DNA of 64,000 bases from Bradyrhizobium sp. Ce-3 (GTDB taxonomy: Bacteria; Pseudomonadota; Alphaproteobacteria; Rhizobiales; Xanthobacteraceae). The stretch is from assembly GCF_022835695.1 (NCBI RefSeq), contig NZ_BQUV01000001.1:1092263-1156262 (forward strand), read 5' to 3'. The stretch's first letter is position 1; each line of letters starts with the position of its first letter. The translations under genes were made by a program, and so were the position numbers. Below, piece by piece: positions 59,004 through 64,000 of this stretch. The notes under the pieces are model-generated. The model saw only the letters and a program-made list of their open reading frames with translations. It was not told the origin of the DNA and ran no database searches.

Positions 59004-59915
59004 TTATTTCGCGCCGGGAAGCTTGGTGCCGGTGACCTGGGCATACATCCGCGCCACCGACGCATCGTCGTCGCGGCCCATGCCGGCCGCCGCGGTCATC
59101 AGGAACATCTGCAATGCGGCGGCCGAGACCGGCACCGGGAAGCGCGCATTGCGCGCCATGTCCTGGATGATGCCGAGGTCTTTCACGAAAATCTCCACCG
59201 CGCTGCGCGGCGCATAGTCGCCGTCGAGCACATGCGGCATGCGGTTCTCGAACATCCAGGAATTGCCGGCGGAGGCCGTGATCACTTCATAGACCTTGCG
59301 GATATCGAGGCCCTGCTTGGCGGCAAAGGCGATCGCCTCCGAAGCGGCCGCGATATGCACGCCGGCCAGCAATTGATTGATCATCTTGAACGCGGCGCCC
59401 TGCCCTGCGGCATCGCCGAGCTCGTAGAGCTTTGCCGCCATTGCATCCAGCGCCGGCCGCGCCTTTGCGAACGCTGCCGCACTGCCGGAGGCAAGGATCG
59501 TCAATTCGCCCTGCGCCGCGCGCTGCGCGCCGCCGGAGATCGGGGCATCGAGATAGTGACGGCCGGTCGCCTCCAGCTGCTTGGCCAGCCGCCGTGCGAT
59601 ATCGGGGTCCATCGTTGCCGAGGAGATAAAGACCGCGTCCATTGCCAGGGTTTCGGCGGCACCTTCCTTGCCGAACAGGATGGCTTCGGTCTGCGCGGCA
59701 TTGACGACGACGCTGACGACGATGTCGGCATCCCGAGCCGCCTCGGCCGGGGTCTTCGCGCCCTTGCCGCCATCGGCCACGAAGCGCGCGACGGCATCGG
59801 CCGACACGTCGCAGCCGGTCACCGTCAAGCCGGCGCGCTTGAGCGAGGTCGCCATGCCATATCCCATCGAGCCGAGCCCGATGACGGCGACGTGTGGTTT
59901 TGCGGAACTGGACAT
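59004..59915 (-). CDS. ltnD: L-threonate dehydrogenase (3-hydroxyisobutyrate dehydrogenase family)
   Basis: A 303-residue beta-hydroxyacid dehydrogenase oxidising L-threonate at C2 or a related tetronate. The Rossmann motif is VAVIGLGSMGYGMATSLKRA at the N-terminus; DAPISGGAQRAAQGELTILA near residue 123 binds substrate, and the catalytic Lys is in GAAFKMINQLLAG near residue 174. The C-terminal FVKDLGIIQDMARNARFPVP is family-typical. ATG at 59915 (MSSSAKPHVAV) is preferred; an in-frame ATG lies at 59933. It is first in the ltnD-otnI-otnK unit and divergent from otnC with a 176-base spacer. Confidence 0.92.
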   Translation of the reverse strand: MSSSAKPHVAVIGLGSMGYGMATSLKRAGLTVTGCDVSADAVARFVADGGKGAKTPAEAARDADIVVSVVVNAAQTEAILFGKEGAAETLAMDAVFISSATMDPDIARRLAKQLEATGRHYLDAPISGGAQRAAQGELTILASGSAAAFAKARPALDAMAAKLYELGDAAGQGAAFKMINQLLAGVHIAAASEAIAFAAKQGLDIRKVYEVITASAGNSWMFENRMPHVLDGDYAPRSAVEIFVKDLGIIQDMARNARFPVPVSAAALQMFLMTAAAGMGRDDDASVARMYAQVTGTKLPGAK

Positions 59916-60091
59916 GCGGCGATCCCCGAACATTTTTAGTTGTTTGAGCATTTTCGGAAAACCGGCCTTCACCCTTCCCGGTCCTGCTCGTTGCTGCTTG
60001 CCTATCACGGCTTGGCCGCGCTGCCAAAGCATGAGACAAAGCGGAAACGGATAGCGCCAAGAAACCGCAAGAACCAGACGAACGAAACCGG

Positions 60092-60964
60092 ATGAGCGAG
60101 ACAAAGCTTCGTGAGGACATCTGCCGCTTCGGCCGCTCGCTGTTCGAGCGCGGGCTGACGCCGGGCTCCTCGGGCAATATCAGCGTCCGGCTCGACGACG
60201 GCGGCTGGCTGGTGACGCCGACCAACGCCTCGCTCGGCTTCCTCGATCCGGCGAAGATGTCGCGGCTCGACGGCAATGGCCGGCTGGTCTCCGGCGATGC
60301 GCCGACCAAGGAAGTGCCGCTGCACACCGCGCTCTACCAGACGCGCACCAGTGCGGGCGCCGTGGTGCATCTGCACTCGACCCATTCGGTCGCGCTCTCG
60401 ATGCTGCCCGAGATCGATCCGCGCGCCGTGCTGCCGGCGATGACGGCCTATTATGTCATGAAGTGCGGCCAGACCGCGCTGGTGCCCTATTATCGCCCGG
60501 GCGATCCCGCAGTGGCTGACGCGATCAGGGGGCTGGCCGGAAAATATTCATCGGTGCTGCTCGCCAATCACGGCCCGGTCGTCTCCGGCGACACGCTGGA
60601 AGCCGCCGTGTTCGCGACCGAGGAGCTCGAGGAAACCGCAAAGCTCTATCTGCTGCTGCGCGGGCTGAACCCGCGGTACCTATCACCGGAACAGATCAAG
60701 GATTTAACGAAGGTGTTCGGGCTGACGTTGCCGGAGCACGAGCACCAGGAAACAGTGATCGCGAGTTGGTCAGGACGACCGACAGACGCTGAGGTCGAAG
60801 CCGCAGCCCTTATCCTCGACAGGGCCGGCCGCCACCACCATTGGTGGCCTGAATCGGACGAACCCTACGAGGAGTTCGCGAAGACGGACCCCATCGCCAA
60901 GAGTGAATTTGAAGGAATCGTAGAACAGATGTTGTTGGCTGCCGCGAAGGCCAAGCCGCGATAG
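60092..60964 (+). CDS. otnC: 3-oxo-tetronate 4-phosphate decarboxylase (class II aldolase family) with C-terminal extension
   Basis: A 290-residue protein. Residues 1 to about 210 are a class II aldolase/adducin domain: GLTPGSSGNISVRLDDGGWL, the catalytic Glu in TKEVPLHTALYQ near residue 75, metal-binding HLHSTH near 95, and LANHGPVVSG near 166. It should decarboxylate 3-oxo-tetronate 4-phosphate to dihydroxyacetone phosphate. Usual OtnC proteins end close to residue 212. Here about 78 extra residues follow (ASWSGRPTDAEVEAAALILD, then GRHHHWWPESDEPY and KSEFEGIVEQMLLAA), and their codons are much less GC-biased than the rest. The extension may be a fused small domain or acquired sequence; the aldolase assignment is unaffected. 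Confidence 0.9.
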   Translation: MSETKLREDICRFGRSLFERGLTPGSSGNISVRLDDGGWLVTPTNASLGFLDPAKMSRLDGNGRLVSGDAPTKEVPLHTALYQTRTSAGAVVHLHSTHSVALSMLPEIDPRAVLPAMTAYYVMKCGQTALVPYYRPGDPAVADAIRGLAGKYSSVLLANHGPVVSGDTLEAAVFATEELEETAKLYLLLRGLNPRYLSPEQIKDLTKVFGLTLPEHEHQETVIASWSGRPTDAEVEAAALILDRAGRHHHWWPESDEPYEEFAKTDPIAKSEFEGIVEQMLLAAAKAKPR

Positions 60965-60970
60965 GCTGTT

Positions 60971-61040
60971 GTAGCCCGCATGAGCGCAGCGACATGCGGG
61001 AATGCCGGCCCCCGGATATCGCTTCGCTCATCCGGGCTAC
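60971..61040. repeat. Palindromic repeat, upstream copy (GTAGCCCGCATGAGCGCAG family)
   Basis: GTAGCCCGCATGAGCGCAG is inverted as CGCTTCGCTCATCCGGGCTAC around CATGCGGG/CCCGGATA. It lies seven bases after the otnC stop and 26 bases before the small secreted-protein gene. A close copy follows that gene. Confidence 0.85.
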
Positions 61041-61066
61041 GGGACTAAACATAGCGGAGGATGGAT

Positions 61067-61369
61067 ATGCGGAGGACAGTCATGATGAGGTTCGCAGGCT
61101 TGGCGTTCGCGGTTCTGTTCACCAGCGGCCTTGCGGCATCGGACGCACGGACCGAGGAGAGCTTGCAGGATTTGCTGGCGATCCAGCTGCGCGCGCAGGG
61201 CTATGCCTGCGACAAGCCGCTCAAGGCCGAACGGGACGACAAGCTCTCCAAGCCCGACAACGAGGCCTGGACGCTGACCTGCAGCAACGCAACCTACCGC
61301 GTCAGCCGCGTGCCGGATCTTGCCGCCAAGGTCGAGAAGGTCGAAGAGAGCAAGGAACAGGGCAAGTAG
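61067..61369 (+). CDS. Small secreted protein of unknown function
   Basis: A 100-residue protein I do not recognise. An N-terminal signal peptide (MRFAGLAFAVLFTSGLAASD) is followed by a short mature part. It contains ESLQDLLAIQLRAQGYACDK and TLTCSNATYRVSRVPDLAAK, with two Cys that could form a disulfide, and ends in a charged KVEKVEESKEQGK tail. Two start regions are possible: ATG 61067 with GGAGG six bases upstream, or the ATG pair at 61082/61085 with GGAGGA upstream. The gene is bracketed by two copies of one palindromic repeat and seems to be a separate unit. Confidence 0.72.
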   Translation: MRRTVMMRFAGLAFAVLFTSGLAASDARTEESLQDLLAIQLRAQGYACDKPLKAERDDKLSKPDNEAWTLTCSNATYRVSRVPDLAAKVEKVEESKEQGK

Positions 61370-61387
61370 GCCGTGTAGGCTGGATTC

Positions 61388-61456
61388 GTAGCCCGCATGA
61401 GCGCAGCGATATACGGGACTGACGTTCCCGGATGTCGCTGCGCTCATCCGGGCTAC
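61388..61456. repeat. Palindromic repeat, downstream copy (GTAGCCCGCATGAGCGCAG family)
   Basis: Same layout as 60971-61040: GTAGCCCGCATGAGCGCAG at the left and GCTGCGCTCATCCGGGCTAC at the right, with a slightly different centre (ATATACGGGACTGACGTTCC). The small gene lies between the two copies. Confidence 0.85.
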
Positions 61457-61520
61457 GGGCCGCAGGCACCGACTACGGCTTCCCGCCGCAAACACTGGCG
61501 TCAGGCGCGAGCGTAGCGAG

Positions 61521-61566
61521 CCTCGAAGGATGGGCCACATACCCGCGCGCGGCCCATCCTTCGAGG
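61521..61566. repeat. Inverted repeat with perfect 16-bp arms
   Basis: CCTCGAAGGATGGGCC (61521-61536) and GGCCCATCCTTCGAGG (61551-61566) face each other around 14 bases. The flanking text resembles another widespread rhizobial repeat family (ending CTCAGGATGACG near 61600). It lies downstream of the minus-strand livF and could act as a transcript end. Confidence 0.82.
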
Positions 61567-61621
61567 CGCGCCAAAGGGGGCGCGCACCTCAGGATGACGA
61601 CGGAGCTCGTGGAGATTACCG

Positions 61622-62309
<688 letters not shown>

Positions 62310-62326
<17 letters not shown>

Positions 62327-63056
62327 GACGATCCCCGAGATAGGCAGAAATGACCTCTGGATTGCGGACGACGTCCGCGGGCTTGCCCTCGACCAGCACC
62401 TTGCCGAGATTGAGCACGATGGCGCGGTCGACCAGCGGCATCACGATCTCCATCACATGCTCGACCATCAGTACGGTGACGCCGGTGGCGCGCACCTTGC
62501 GCACCAGCTCGACGCCGGTCTGCGCCTCGACGGGCGTCAGGCCGGTGAGCACTTCGTCGAGCAGCAGCAGCTTCGGCTCGGTGGCCAGCGCGCGGGCCAC
62601 TTCGAGGCGGCGCTTCTCCGACGGCACGAGATCGGCGGCGAGCTTGTCGGCGCGCGCGGCAAGGCCGCAGAACTCCAGCACCTCATAGGCCTTCTGCCGC
62701 GCAATGCGCATCTTGGTGTTGCGGATCAGCGCGCCGACGATGACGTTGTCGATCACGGTCATGGTCTCGAAGCTCTTGACCACCTGGAAGGTTCGCCCGA
62801 CGCCGCGCTGGCAGCGTTCCGCCGCCGGCAGCCTTGTCACGTCCTCGCCGTCGAACATGATCGAGCCCTGGGTCGGCGGCAGCACGCCGGCGATCAAATT
62901 GAACAGCGTCGACTTGCCGGCGCCGTTCGGGCCGATCAGGCCGACGATCTCGCCGCGCCCGACCGAGATCGAGACGTCGCTGTTGGCGACGAGGCCGCCG
63001 AAGCGCTGCCAGACGCCCCTGGTCTCCAGGAGCGGGGTTTCAAGCGGCGCCGTCAT
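62310..63056 (-). CDS. Branched-chain amino acid-type ABC transporter ATPase (LivG-like)
   Basis: A 248-residue ATPase: Walker A GPNGAGKSTLFNLIAG near residue 43, GVGRTFQVVKSFETMTVIDN near 85, and Walker B KLLLLDEVLTGLTP, where Val replaces the usual Pro after Asp-Glu. The EHVMEIVMPLVDRAIVLN switch region is LivG-like. ATG at 63056 overlaps the livM stop (ATGA, 63053-63056); the longer upstream frame is antisense-like. It is part of livM-livG-livF. Confidence 0.92.
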
Positions 63057-64000
63057 CGCGTGGCCTCCTTGCGCCCGGAGAACATGCTGACGAGCCCCTT
63101 CGGCAGTGCCAGCGAGATCGCGACGATCAGCGCGCCGTAGACGATCAGGTCGACGCCGCGGCCGGAGCCGCCGACGAAGGATCGCGTCAGTTCGGTGAGC
63201 GGGATCAGGATCACCGCGCCGAGCACCGGCCCCCACAGCGTGCCGATGCCCCCCAGCACCGCGGGCAGTGCCATCAACAGCGAGAACTGGAAGCCCATCA
63301 CGCTCTCAGGGTCGATATAGGACACGAACTGGGCGTAGAAGCTGCCGCCGACCGCGACCAGGAAGGCGGAGACTGCCGCCGCGCCCATCTTGGAATTGAA
63401 CACGACGACGCCGAGGCTTTCGGCCGCGTCCGGATTGTCCTTCACCGCGCGCCACCAATAGCCCCATTTGGAATCTTCCAGCCACCAGGTGACGAGCCAG
63501 GCGACGCAGGCCAGCGCCAGTGCGAAGTAGAAGTACGGCAGCTTCGAGCGCGCGAACTGGAATTTCAGCCAGCTGTCGCCGCGCACCGGGATGTCGATGC
63601 CGAGCGCAGCACCCGCCCAATCCCAGTTCTGGATCAACAGCAGCGCGATCTCGGCGATCACGATGGTCGCGATCACGAAGTAATGCCCGCGCAGGCGGAA
63701 GCAGGGATAACCGAGCGCCATCGCGATCACCGCGGAGATCGCTCCGCCCGCCAGCATGCCGAACCACGGCAGCACGCCGAACTTGGTGAACAGCAGCGCG
63801 GTGGTGTAGGCCCCGAGCCCGAAGTAGAGCGCATGGCCGAGCGAGATCTGCCCGCAATAGCCGGACAGGATGTTCCAGCTCTGCGACAGCGCCGCATACA
63901 TCAGCGTCAGCACCATGATGTTCTGGACGTAGACGTCCTTGACGAACAGCGGCACCAGCGCGGCGATCACCGCAAGGCAGGCCGCCACGATCAGGTCACG
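63053..64000 (-). CDS. Branched-chain amino acid-type ABC transporter permease (LivM-like), 5' end outside window
   Basis: At least 315 residues of a LivM-type permease. SGYCGQISLGHALYFGLGAY is the family hallmark, and WWRAVKDNPDAAESLGVVVF is the cytoplasmic loop contacting the ATPases. A GTG at 63988 could be read as a start, but the frame is open to the window edge (RDLIVAACLAVIAALV), which adds to the first membrane helix, so the true start probably lies beyond 64000. It differs from the LivM proteins at 19207 and in the fusion at 319. Confidence 0.92.
   Translation of the reverse strand, partial: RDLIVAACLAVIAALVPLFVKDVYVQNIMVLTLMYAALSQSWNILSGYCGQISLGHALYFGLGAYTTALLFTKFGVLPWFGMLAGGAISAVIAMALGYPCFRLRGHYFVIATIVIAEIALLLIQNWDWAGAALGIDIPVRGDSWLKFQFARSKLPYFYFALALACVAWLVTWWLEDSKWGYWWRAVKDNPDAAESLGVVVFNSKMGAAAVSAFLVAVGGSFYAQFVSYIDPESVMGFQFSLLMALPAVLGGIGTLWGPVLGAVILIPLTELTRSFVGGSGRGVDLIVYGALIVAISLALPKGLVSMFSGRKEATR

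Noticed and set aside
58077-59939. Plus-strand open frame of about 620 codons across otnK, otnI and ltnD
   Set aside because: It spans the junctions of three well-supported minus-strand genes and has no recognisable domain.

Overview
The window is GC-rich alphaproteobacterial chromosome, most likely Bradyrhizobium or a close relative (Bradyrhizobiaceae). The basis is the strong GC bias at third codon positions, several branched-chain-amino-acid-type (HAAT/Liv) ABC transporters, dense acyl-CoA catabolic genes, and short palindromic intergenic repeats of types I associate with these genomes. I see no tRNA, rRNA, CRISPR array, transposase, integrase or phage gene. All assignments come from reading the sequence; no database search was run.

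Layout. (1) 1-4323: Liv-type transporter, minus strand: binding protein, LivH, a LivM-LivG fusion, and LivF cut by the window edge; a GntR/FCD regulator with two winged-helix segments diverges from it. (2) 5631-14041: homoprotocatechuate (3,4-dihydroxyphenylacetate) meta-cleavage cluster hpaR / hpaH-hpaF-hpaE-hpaD-hpaG, followed by an acetolactate-synthase-like TPP enzyme and a convergent MFS transporter. (3) 14068-15478: two 2-oxoglutarate/Fe(II) oxygenases, AlkB and an Oxygenase-NA-type protein. (4) 15639-22336: DUF2848 protein, amidase-signature enzyme and a complete five-gene Liv transporter on one strand. (5) 22581-26425: DUF35 protein, thiolase-like protein and SDR, then a Tat-exported SMP-30-like protein. 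(6) 26471-29278: phosphoenolpyruvate carboxylase.

(7) 29511-48197 is a long acyl-CoA catabolic region: two CoA ligases, three crotonases, two SDRs, two acyl-CoA dehydrogenases, a thiolase-like protein with an extra C-terminal domain, and accessory enzymes (GFA, VOC, flavin reductase, GNAT, YghU-type GST, 2-nitropropane-dioxygenase-like). Inside it lie an aminoglycoside-phosphotransferase-like kinase, a DUF6285 protein and an ACAD10/11-type dehydrogenase. That combination matches the logic of the Pseudomonas putida lvaABCDE pathway, in which 4-hydroxyacyl-CoAs are phosphorylated and then dephosphorylated by elimination. I regard it as the most interesting system in the window.

(8) 48360-52728: two-gene RND efflux system. 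(9) 53116-56731: two chemoreceptors with almost identical signalling halves and a shared upstream element. (10) 56923-60964: tetronate (threonate/erythronate) catabolism, otnK-otnI-ltnD with divergent otnC; OtnC carries an unusual C-terminal extension. (11) 61067-61369: small secreted protein between two copies of one palindromic repeat. (12) 61622-64000: third Liv-type transporter (livF, livG, partial livM).

Together the genes describe a soil or rhizosphere organism that imports small organic acids, amides and aromatic acids, activates them to CoA esters and feeds central metabolism. The intergenic spaces are crowded with paired inverted palindromes (REPIN-like). One 104-bp element with inverted ends supplies the stop codons of two convergent genes.
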